Assembly: GCF_900188325.1 (NCBI RefSeq)
Contig: NZ_FZPD01000002.1
Coordinates: 310,001-374,000 of the forward strand
DNA length: 64,000 nt
Origin: Ekhidna lutea
Lineage (GTDB): Bacteria > Bacteroidota > Bacteroidia > Cytophagales > Cyclobacteriaceae
Direction: 5' to 3'
Numbering within the stretch: position 1 is the stretch's first letter; the number at the start of each line of letters is the position of its first letter. Below are positions 47,447 through 55,418 of the stretch, one piece after another. The notes under the pieces are model-generated. The model was not told the origin of the DNA, did no database searches, and saw nothing but the letters and a program-made list of their open reading frames with translations. Position numbers and translations under genes: made by a program.

Positions 47447-50400
47447 ATGAAGTACAAATTACTAAGTATGCTTCTTGCACTCGGCACAGTGGCTTTTGCC
47501 CAAAAGCTGGACATGGAAGCTTTTAAAAATATGGCGCCTAGAAATATCGGCCCTGCAGGTATGTCAGGAAGAATCACAGCTATTGATGTGGTGACCGATG
47601 AACCTGACATGATGTATGTTGGATCTGCATCTGGTGGAGTTTGGAAATCCACTAGTGGAGGAATCGATTGGAAGCCGATCTTCAATGATCAAACCACAGC
47701 TTCTATTGGAGCGGTTGCCATACAGCAATCAAATCCATCTGTCGTTTGGGTAGGAACTGGCGAAGGAAATCCAAGAAACTCACTCAATGGTGGGGATGGC
47801 ATTTACCGAACCCTTGATGGAGGAAAAAACTGGCAAAAGATGGGATTAGAAAAAACCCGTCATATCCATCGAATCATCATTCACCCGGACGATCCAAACA
47901 CCATTTATGTTGGAGCTATAGGCTCTCCTTGGGGTGAACATGAAGAACGTGGTGTTTATAAAACCACCGATGGAGGTCAAACATGGAATCGCATTTTATT
48001 TACAAACATCCGATCAGGGGCAGCCGAACTGGTAATGGACCCTACTAATCCTAATAAGTTGATTGCAGCAATGTGGGAACACAAAAGAGACCCATGGTTC
48101 TTCAAGTCCGGCGGATCAGGTTCTGGTCTTTATGTAACTCATGATGGTGGAAAGACCTGGGAGCAGCGAACAGATGAAGATGGGTTGCCAAAAGGTGAGT
48201 TGGGTCGTATCGGTCTTGCTATAGCACCTTCAATGCCAAACGTGGTTTATGCCTTGATTGAATCTAAGAAAAACGCACTTTATCGCTCAGATGATGGCGG
48301 TTTCAAGTGGAAGAAAATTAATGACAACAGTGATATTGGAAATCGTCCCTTCTACTATCATGAAATATATGTAGACCCAGTTAACGAAAATCGTGTCTAC
48401 AGCATTTTCACTTACGTGAACGTTTCTGTAGATGGTGGAAAATCCTTTTCTCAGCTTATGGGAGCATACGGTGTTGATAACGGTGTGCACCCCGATCACC
48501 ATGCATGGTACATTCACCCGGAAGATCCTAACTTCATGATGGATGGTAATGATGGTGGATTGAATATCACTCGAGACAGAGGTGAGACCTGGAGGTTTGT
48601 AGAAAACCTACCCGTAGGCCAGTTTTATCACATAAACGTTGACAATGAAACACCATACAATGTGTACGGAGGAATGCAGGACAATGGATCATGGGCCGGG
48701 CCAGCCTACGTTTGGAAAGCACAGGGAATAAGAAACCACTACTGGCAAGAAATTTCATTTGGTGACGGATTTGATGTACTTCCAGATCCAAGAGATAGTC
48801 GTTATGGTATTTCTACTTCGCAACAGGGTTATGCAGCGATCTATGACAGAAAAACAGGTTACAATGAAATGGTTCGACCTACTTATCCGGAAGGAGATGT
48901 AGAGTTACGTTTCAATTGGAATGTAGGGATGGCAAGAGATCCTCAGGAGCCTTCAACGGTTTACTTTGGAAGCCAGTTCGTTCACAAAAGTATAGATGGA
49001 GGACAAAACTGGGAGATCATCTCCCCTGACCTGACTACCAATGATCCTGAAAAACAAAAGCAAGGAGAAAGCGGTGGACTTACAATGGATGCTACAGGAG
49101 CTGAAAACTATTGCACAGTAATTGTGATTGAGCCATCTCCACTAAACTCTGATCTACTTTGGGTAGGTACAGATGATGGAAACGTTCAAATCTCAAGAAA
49201 TGGTGGTGACACCTGGACCAATGTAGGTGGAAATCTTCCAGGCCTTCCTAAGGGGACATGGATTACTCAGATCAAACCATCTAACAAAAATGAAGGTGAA
49301 GCTCTTTTGGTGGCCAACGATTACAGACGATTTAATTATGAGCCATATGCATACAGAACCAGGGACTATGGTCAAACCTGGGAACGAATTGTTGATGGAA
49401 ACGATGCAGTGAGCTACGCTTTATCCATCGTTGAAGATCCAGTTGAATCTCGATTGATGTTTCTCGGTACCGATGATGGCTTATATGTAAGTGTAGATGC
49501 TGGTTCCAACTGGACAAAATGGGACTCGGAAGGATTCCCAACAACCAATGCTTATGATATGGTTATTCACCCGGAAGAACATGATCTTGTGATTGGAACA
49601 TTTGGGCGATCTATTTGGGTAATGGATGATATCCGACCTTTGAGAGAGATTGCAACAAATGGATCTTCCACATTATCAAAAACACTCAATGTATATGACC
49701 CACCGGTAGCGTATGTTGCTTCTAACCAACAGCCAAAAGGATCTCGGTTTGGTGGAGATGCGCTTTATAATGGAGAAAATCGTCCTTATGGAGCTATGTT
49801 GAGCTATTCAATCAATCGTCCGGAGGAAGAAAAAAAGGACGATGAAGAAGAGGACAGAAAAAGTAAAAAGAGAAAGAAGAATGAGGAACCTGAAGAAGAG
49901 GAAAAAGATGATGAAGAGAAGGTTTCATATGACTCTATTACCGTAGAAATCATTAATGGCTCTGAAGTCATTCGAACATTAAAATCAAAAGCACCTGAAG
50001 AAAATGGTATACACAGAACCTTTTGGTATATGGATGAGAAAGGCACGGATAGAATGAGCAGAAGAGATCGAAGAGGAAATCGTGAACCTGGTGGTGTAAC
50101 AGTTCTTCCAGGATCATATAAAGTACGATTCACTTTTGGTGACCAGAAGGATTCAACAAATATTGAAGTGAAATATGATCCAAGAATCACAATATCTGAT
50201 GCTGCTATTCGAGCCCAGTACAATGCGCTAAAAGATTTGGAATCTAAATATGCAATGGGCGTCAAGGCAGTAGATCGCCTGAAAGAAAGCATCGATATAG
50301 CTAAAGGCATTCAGAAGGATTTGAAGGAAAAGGATAAGGAAGGATACAAAGAGCAAATCAAGCTGTGTAAAACTACCATTGATACGCTGAATAGTATGCT

Positions 50401-50683
50401 AGATGTGTTTCTTGGCGAAGAAGATGATCGGCAGGGAATTACAAGAGGTACTCCTAACAGTGTGAGCAATTCTTATGGCTCTGCAAGGTGGTACACATCA
50501 AACGCCCTTCATGCACCGGATGAGACTGAGAATAAACTCATCAAGAAATTTGAAGATGACCTGGCTGAAGCCATGGATATGGTGAATGGATACTTCAACG
50601 AAAAATGGCCAGATTTCCGGTCAGATGTTGAAGGTCTTGATACCTCACCGTTTAAAGACTATGAAGAAATAAAAGAAGAGTAA
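47447..50683 (+). CDS. Large secreted BNR/VPS10-like beta-propeller protein
   Basis: This 1078-residue protein has a signal peptide (ending VAFAQK, about residue 19). Its body (about 25-720) contains many BNR/Asp-box repeats (for example SGGVWKSTSGGIDWKPI, YRTLDGGKNWQKM, YKTTDGGQTWNRI, YRSDDGGFKWKKI), which build sialidase/sortilin-type beta-propellers; this two-propeller form is common in Bacteroidota as 'glycosyl hydrolase' or VPS10-domain proteins. A strongly charged Lys/Glu/Asp segment lies at residues about 793-828, before a C-terminal domain (about 830-1078). No T9SS domain is visible. A strong terminator follows. The substrate is unknown and no enzymatic motif is certain. Confidence 0.87.
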   Translation: MKYKLLSMLLALGTVAFAQKLDMEAFKNMAPRNIGPAGMSGRITAIDVVTDEPDMMYVGSASGGVWKSTSGGIDWKPIFNDQTTASIGAVAIQQSNPSVVWVGTGEGNPRNSLNGGDGIYRTLDGGKNWQKMGLEKTRHIHRIIIHPDDPNTIYVGAIGSPWGEHEERGVYKTTDGGQTWNRILFTNIRSGAAELVMDPTNPNKLIAAMWEHKRDPWFFKSGGSGSGLYVTHDGGKTWEQRTDEDGLPKGELGRIGLAIAPSMPNVVYALIESKKNALYRSDDGGFKWKKINDNSDIGNRPFYYHEIYVDPVNENRVYSIFTYVNVSVDGGKSFSQLMGAYGVDNGVHPDHHAWYIHPEDPNFMMDGNDGGLNITRDRGETWRFVENLPVGQFYHINVDNETPYNVYGGMQDNGSWAGPAYVWKAQGIRNHYWQEISFGDGFDVLPDPRDSRYGISTSQQGYAAIYDRKTGYNEMVRPTYPEGDVELRFNWNVGMARDPQEPSTVYFGSQFVHKSIDGGQNWEIISPDLTTNDPEKQKQGESGGLTMDATGAENYCTVIVIEPSPLNSDLLWVGTDDGNVQISRNGGDTWTNVGGNLPGLPKGTWITQIKPSNKNEGEALLVANDYRRFNYEPYAYRTRDYGQTWERIVDGNDAVSYALSIVEDPVESRLMFLGTDDGLYVSVDAGSNWTKWDSEGFPTTNAYDMVIHPEEHDLVIGTFGRSIWVMDDIRPLREIATNGSSTLSKTLNVYDPPVAYVASNQQPKGSRFGGDALYNGENRPYGAMLSYSINRPEEEKKDDEEEDRKSKKRKKNEEPEEEEKDDEEKVSYDSITVEIINGSEVIRTLKSKAPEENGIHRTFWYMDEKGTDRMSRRDRRGNREPGGVTVLPGSYKVRFTFGDQKDSTNIEVKYDPRITISDAAIRAQYNALKDLESKYAMGVKAVDRLKESIDIAKGIQKDLKEKDKEGYKEQIKLCKTTIDTLNSMLDVFLGEEDDRQGITRGTPNSVSNSYGSARWYTSNALHAPDETENKLIKKFEDDLAEAMDMVNGYFNEKWPDFRSDVEGLDTSPFKDYEEIKEE

Positions 50684-50690
50684 TCATTTA

Positions 50691-50719
50691 AAAGCCGCCT
50701 CATATGAGGCGGCTTTTTT
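50691..50719 (+). terminator. Intrinsic terminator after the BNR gene
   Basis: A GC-rich palindrome (AAAGCCGCCTCA and TGAGGCGGCTTT around a central TA) begins 7 bases after the stop codon and ends in six T residues, so it should end the BNR-gene transcript before the acylase gene at 50742. Confidence 0.93.
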
Positions 50720-50741
50720 ATTTTACCTCAAAATCCCGTCA

Positions 50742-53105
50742 ATGAAAGTAGTAAAAATTGCCTTAGTGGTAGTGCTCCTCCTTATCCTCGGTGCAGCAGG
50801 ATATTACGTATACCTCAAAAATTCTCTTACCCCTTCCTATTCCGGAGACACACCCCTCAATGGGCTCTCTGAAAATGTAGATATCTACTTTACCGAATAC
50901 GGCATACCACATATCTATGCAGATTCTGAAGAAGACAGCTATCGGGCGCTCGGATACATTCATGCAATGGAGCGATTGTGGCAAATGGACCTGCTGCGTC
51001 ATGTAGGCAGTGGCCGCTTATCAGAGCTATTCGGATCAGATATGGTTGAAGTAGATAAGTTCCTAAGAACGATGGGTTTAAGCACCTATGCCGAATCTTC
51101 TTCAATTGAATACCAATCCAGAAATCACGAAAGTCTTCCACTTGTAGAAGCTTACATCGAAGGGATTAACTTTTATATTGAAAATAATCCCAAGCCTTTA
51201 GAATACACCTTACTCGGTTTAGATGTTGAGCCGTTCGAGATCCAAAATGTATTTGAAACACTTACTTATATGTCATTTAGCTTTTCGAATGCACACATTA
51301 CGGACCCTGTTCTTACAGAGCTCTCGCAGCAACTCGACAGTAGCTATTTAGAAGACCTGAATATTTATCACTATCAGGGTGAATCCACTTTACGTTCTTA
51401 TGATGATAGATATAGTAATTATTCAAAGGCCATAAGTGCTATGCTCCATCAACAAAAAGCACCTGAATTTATTGGAAGTAACAGTTGGGTGCTTTCCGGT
51501 AAAAAAACAGAGACTGGTAGCGTAATCCTGGCAAATGATCCACACATTGCCTTTTCTCAACCATCCGTTTGGTATGAGTCACACCTTACTTCCCCAGACA
51601 ATGAGTATTACGGATACCATATCCCAGGCTCCCCCTTCCCCCTATTGATGCATTCAGATCGACAGGCAATTGGAATCACCATGTTTGAAAATGATGACAT
51701 GGATTTCTACATAGAAGAAATACACCCGGAGGATTCCATGATGTACATGCACAAGGGCGAATGGAAAGAGGTGAAACAGCGACCAGAGAAGATCAAGGTA
51801 AAAGGTGACGTTCCGGTAACGTTCACCGTAAGATCAACGGTTCATGGTCCTATTGTATCAGATATTCTAAAGGAAGAGCCTCTTCAGGAAATTGTGACGA
51901 TGCATTGGGTTACGACCAACCATTCCAATTATATGATTGAAGCTATTTACGGATTCATTAATAGCTCAAGTATTGAAGAAATTGAAAATGCGGCTTCTAC
52001 TATCCATGGCCCGGGTTTAAACATCATGTATGGAGACGCTGAAGGAAACGTAGCTTGGTGGGCTGTGGGTAAGCTCAATAAAAGAAGAAATGAGCAAGCC
52101 AGCAAAACATTTTATGATGGATCATTGGGTCTTGATGATCCAGACAGTACCTATTCCTTTCAAAAGAACCCTCATGCTATCAATCCGGATTGGGGATATG
52201 TACATAGCGCTAATAATCAACCAGATACGTTAGATGGAGTTGTTTATTCCGGCTATTACCTCCCGGATGATCGTGGTGAACGAATTACTGAAATCATTGA
52301 TGCTGACTCCACTTTCACTATCGATCAAATGAAATCGATGCTACTCGATGATAAGTCGATGATGCATGAAGCAATTAAGGGGATCATGTTACATGCAATA
52401 AAGGATACTGACAAGGTAGAATTGTTAAGAGCACTGATAAAATGGGATGCCACATTCAATAAAGATGATTTCAAGCCACTCATCTTTCAAAAATGGTTGC
52501 ATGAAATACTACTGGCTTCACAAAAAGATGAAATCGGAGAAGACCTATGGAATACTTACAAAAAGACACATACCTATAAAGTAGCAGCTGAACATTTGAT
52601 CAAAAATGAGAGATCTAAATGGTGGGATAATGTAGAAACGGAAGCTACTGAACGCAGAAGTGATATCGTTCGACTCGCTTTTGAAAAAACCATTCAAGAG
52701 TTGTCGGATAGATGGGGCGAAGACTATACGAAATGGAAATGGGGTGATGTCCATTTACTCACCCATAAGCATGCAACCGGCGATGTACTGAGCTTTTTGA
52801 ATGTTGGATCATTTGCTGTATCGGGGGGAAATGAAGTGATAAACAATATGGGATATACATATTCAGAAGATTCAGAAAAACAAAGCATACTTTTCGGTCC
52901 TTCAACCCGTAGAATTGTAGATTTTGCTGATGTTAGAAACAATAGCTGGAGTATTCTCCCAACCGGTCAATCAGGCAATTATTTCAGCCCACACTATGCT
53001 GATCAGGCAGAAATGTATGTCAACGGGGAGTTCAGAAAAATGATGATGGATCATGATTCTATCAAGCTGTCTAAAAATAAATTGATACTGTACCCTGCCG
53101 ACTGA
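50742..53105 (+). CDS. Penicillin acylase family N-terminal-nucleophile hydrolase
   Basis: This 787-residue enzyme has an N-terminal membrane anchor or uncleaved signal (KIALVVVLLLILGAAGYYVY, about residues 5-24). It then has the alpha-chain part (GIPHIYADSEEDSYRALGYIHAMERLWQMDLLR, about 54-86) and the autocatalytic site IGSNSWVLSG with the nucleophile Ser at about residue 246 (GSN(S/N)W is the family motif). The beta chain follows, with ANDPHIAF, GIPGSPF-like HIPGSPFPLLMH, WWAVGKLN and the C-terminal SGNYFSPHYADQAEMYVNGEF. Members split themselves into two chains and hydrolyse amide bonds, for instance in beta-lactams or acyl-homoserine lactones (PvdQ/QuiP type). The natural substrate here is unknown. 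Confidence 0.93.
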   Translation: MKVVKIALVVVLLLILGAAGYYVYLKNSLTPSYSGDTPLNGLSENVDIYFTEYGIPHIYADSEEDSYRALGYIHAMERLWQMDLLRHVGSGRLSELFGSDMVEVDKFLRTMGLSTYAESSSIEYQSRNHESLPLVEAYIEGINFYIENNPKPLEYTLLGLDVEPFEIQNVFETLTYMSFSFSNAHITDPVLTELSQQLDSSYLEDLNIYHYQGESTLRSYDDRYSNYSKAISAMLHQQKAPEFIGSNSWVLSGKKTETGSVILANDPHIAFSQPSVWYESHLTSPDNEYYGYHIPGSPFPLLMHSDRQAIGITMFENDDMDFYIEEIHPEDSMMYMHKGEWKEVKQRPEKIKVKGDVPVTFTVRSTVHGPIVSDILKEEPLQEIVTMHWVTTNHSNYMIEAIYGFINSSSIEEIENAASTIHGPGLNIMYGDAEGNVAWWAVGKLNKRRNEQASKTFYDGSLGLDDPDSTYSFQKNPHAINPDWGYVHSANNQPDTLDGVVYSGYYLPDDRGERITEIIDADSTFTIDQMKSMLLDDKSMMHEAIKGIMLHAIKDTDKVELLRALIKWDATFNKDDFKPLIFQKWLHEILLASQKDEIGEDLWNTYKKTHTYKVAAEHLIKNERSKWWDNVETEATERRSDIVRLAFEKTIQELSDRWGEDYTKWKWGDVHLLTHKHATGDVLSFLNVGSFAVSGGNEVINNMGYTYSEDSEKQSILFGPSTRRIVDFADVRNNSWSILPTGQSGNYFSPHYADQAEMYVNGEFRKMMMDHDSIKLSKNKLILYPAD

Positions 53106-53127
53106 ACCGGAGGTTCGATTGACATGT

Positions 53128-53135
53128 TACCTTTG
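53128..53135 (+). promoter_or_regulatory. Candidate -7 box before the prohibitin-like gene
   Basis: TACCTTTG matches TAnnTTTG and lies 35 bases before the ATG at 53171. No TTG is found at the expected spacing upstream, so only half of the promoter is seen. Confidence 0.35.
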
Positions 53136-53170
53136 TGTCAAAATGAAATCAACAACCTTAATCTAAGAAT

Positions 53171-53995
53171 ATGGATAACAGAAAATACTTACCCTTTATT
53201 ATTATAGGCATCATTGCCTTCGTAGTGTTACTATCTGCTTTTAATCGCATTTTCTATCGAATTGAAGCGTCCGAACGAGCAGTAATTTTTAAAACCTTGT
53301 CTGGGGAACTTGAAAAGCAAAACATCATAGGCCCGGGCTGGCACGTAAAAGCTCCCTGGAATGAAAAGTATGTTTATGAAGTTTCAGAAAGCAAAATTGA
53401 AGAAACCATGGATGTACTCGATAAAAATGGATTGAGTATCAGTGTAGATGTCACTATCCGGTTTCACCCAAAGTATGACGCTATCGGCACCATTCAGGAA
53501 AATTTCAGAGGAGACTACATTCAGCGATTGGTTATTCCGGAAGCTAGATCCACTGTTCGACAGGTGATGGGTAGATATACAGCAGAGGAAATTTACTCAA
53601 CAAAAAGACCAGAAGTAGAAGCTTCCATCAAAGAAGAAACACGACAAGTGTTAGGTGCGCCAGGTAATGAAGTAGAAATGAAAAGCTTGCTTATCCGATC
53701 TATCAAACTTCCCGAGCAGATCAAAACAGCCATTGAAAACAAATTGAAGCAGGAACAAGAAGCGCTCGCTTATGAATTTAGATTAGATAGAGAAAAAAGT
53801 GAAGCTGAAAGAAAACGTATTGCTGCAGAAGGAGAAGCGCAAGCAAACAAAATCATCAATAGCAGTTTGACCGATGAGTTATTGAAAATGAGAGGGATTG
53901 AAGCGACCATGAATATTGCCAACTCACCCAATTCAAAAGTAATTGTAATTGGAGGAGCTGATGGTGGTCTGCCCCTGATTTTGAATGGCAACTAG
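53171..53995 (+). CDS. Prohibitin-like SPFH/Band 7 membrane protein
   Basis: This 274-residue protein has one N-terminal membrane helix (about residues 8-27) and an SPFH domain (ERAVIFKTLSGELEKQNIIGPGWHVKAPWNEKYVYEV onward, about 35-200). A coiled coil of charged helices follows (about 195-235, EQEALAYEFRLDREKSEAERKRIAAEGEAQANKI). The sequence is close to prohibitins: they form large ring assemblies that organise membranes and guard proteases such as FtsH. The N-terminal helix anchors it in the inner membrane; the SPFH part faces the periplasm or cytoplasm depending on topology. It stands alone between the acylase and citrate synthase genes. Confidence 0.92.
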   Translation: MDNRKYLPFIIIGIIAFVVLLSAFNRIFYRIEASERAVIFKTLSGELEKQNIIGPGWHVKAPWNEKYVYEVSESKIEETMDVLDKNGLSISVDVTIRFHPKYDAIGTIQENFRGDYIQRLVIPEARSTVRQVMGRYTAEEIYSTKRPEVEASIKEETRQVLGAPGNEVEMKSLLIRSIKLPEQIKTAIENKLKQEQEALAYEFRLDREKSEAERKRIAAEGEAQANKIINSSLTDELLKMRGIEATMNIANSPNSKVIVIGGADGGLPLILNGN

Positions 53996-54064
53996 CCTTC
54001 AAAATCTGGATTTTAATCATTAATTTCGTGGAAATTTTAAATCAGCAAAGAAGAATAAAACAAC

Positions 54065-55351
54065 ATGTCAAAAACCGCCCAAATAACCATTGATGGTCAA
54101 ACCTATGAACTGCCTGTAACAGAAGGGACAGAGCAGGAAAAAGCCATTGACATTAGTGCCTTTAGAGCACAATCCGGAGTAATCACGCTTGACCGTGGAT
54201 TCAAAAACACTGGATCTTGTGAAAGTGCCATTACATTTCTTGATGGTGAAAAGGGCATTCTTCGATACCGAGGCTACCCCATCGAACAATTGGCTGATAA
54301 TTCTACCTTTTTGGAAGTCGCTTACTTGCTGATATATGGCGAGCTTCCAAACAAGGCTACTTTTGACAAGTTCGCTGGTGACATTACACACCATACCTTA
54401 GTGAATGAGGACATCAAAAAGATTTTGGATGGATTTCCATCTGCAGCTCACCCAATGGGTGTTTTGTCCTCTTTGATTACGGCACAAACTGCCTTCTACC
54501 CTAACAGTCTGGATCCAAACAGGTCCAAAGAAGAGACTGAGCTAAGTATCATTCGTTTGCTTGCTAAAATGCCAACGTTTGCTGCCTGGGCGTACAAAAA
54601 GAAGGTGGGTCACCCGGTTATCTATCCAAACAACAAGATGGATTACTGTGGCAATTTCCTTAATATGATGTTCTCTCTTCCTGCTGATGAGTATGAGATT
54701 GATCCGGTGGTAGCTAAAGCACTAGACAAACTACTCATTCTTCACGCAGATCATGAGCAAAACTGCTCTGCATCTACAGTTCGAATTGTAGGATCATCTC
54801 AGGCTAGTTTATGGGCTTCTATTTCAGCTGGAATTAATGCGCTATGGGGCCCACTTCATGGTGGAGCAAATCAGGCGGTAATTGAGATGCTTGAAAACAT
54901 CAAGGCTGATGGCGGAGATACCAAAAAATGGATGGGGAAAGCCAAAGACAAAGACGATCCATTCAGATTGATGGGCTTTGGTCACAGGGTGTACAAAAAT
55001 TTTGACCCGAGAGCAAAGATCATTAAGAAAGCAGCTGATGATGTATTAGAAAAGCTGGGCGTACATGATCCGGTTCTTGATATCGCCAAAGGCCTTGAAG
55101 AAGAAGCACTTAAGGATCAGTATTTTGTAGACAGAAAGCTTTATCCGAACGTAGATTTCTACTCAGGCATCATTTACAGAGCGTTGGGGATTCCAACAGA
55201 CATGTTCACAGTAATGTTTGCCCTAGGAAGACTTCCGGGATGGATTGCTCAATGGAAAGAGATGAAAGAAATGGGTGAGCCTATCGGACGTCCAAGACAG
55301 GTCTACACTGGAGAAAACGCACGAGATTATATGAATATGGGCAAGAGATAA
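54065..55351 (+). CDS. gltA: Citrate synthase
   Basis: This 428-residue enzyme condenses oxaloacetate and acetyl-CoA in the TCA cycle. It has FLDGEKGILRYRGYPIEQLA, the histidine block LILHADHEQNCSASTVRI (about residues 222-239), GPLHGGANQAV (catalytic His about 263) and FGHRVYKNFDPRAK (about 303), and the aspartate region PNVDFYSGIIYRALGIP. The length and an N-terminal extra domain (residues 1-60) mark it as the large hexameric type typical of Gram-negative bacteria. A TAATTTCG box at 54021-54028 is a weak promoter candidate; a terminator follows the gene. Confidence 0.96.
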   Translation: MSKTAQITIDGQTYELPVTEGTEQEKAIDISAFRAQSGVITLDRGFKNTGSCESAITFLDGEKGILRYRGYPIEQLADNSTFLEVAYLLIYGELPNKATFDKFAGDITHHTLVNEDIKKILDGFPSAAHPMGVLSSLITAQTAFYPNSLDPNRSKEETELSIIRLLAKMPTFAAWAYKKKVGHPVIYPNNKMDYCGNFLNMMFSLPADEYEIDPVVAKALDKLLILHADHEQNCSASTVRIVGSSQASLWASISAGINALWGPLHGGANQAVIEMLENIKADGGDTKKWMGKAKDKDDPFRLMGFGHRVYKNFDPRAKIIKKAADDVLEKLGVHDPVLDIAKGLEEEALKDQYFVDRKLYPNVDFYSGIIYRALGIPTDMFTVMFALGRLPGWIAQWKEMKEMGEPIGRPRQVYTGENARDYMNMGKR

Positions 55352-55374
55352 TCTTGTCTTCTCCTTAAAATACG

Positions 55375-55408
55375 AAACCCTCACGCTAAATTGCCTGAGG
55401 GTTTTTTT
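55375..55408 (+). terminator. Intrinsic terminator of gltA
   Basis: AAACCCTCA (55375-55383) pairs with TGAGGGTTT (55396-55404) around a 12-base loop, and the T-run continues to 55408. It lies 23 bases after the citrate synthase stop. Confidence 0.88.
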
Positions 55409-55418
55409 ATGCTCTGAA

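Noticed and set aside
49804-50310. A 168-residue open frame on the minus strand opposite the BNR gene, rich in serine and phenylalanine.
   Set aside because: It is the complement of the Lys/Glu-rich insert and neighbouring codons; its composition is an artefact of the opposite strand and it has no start context.
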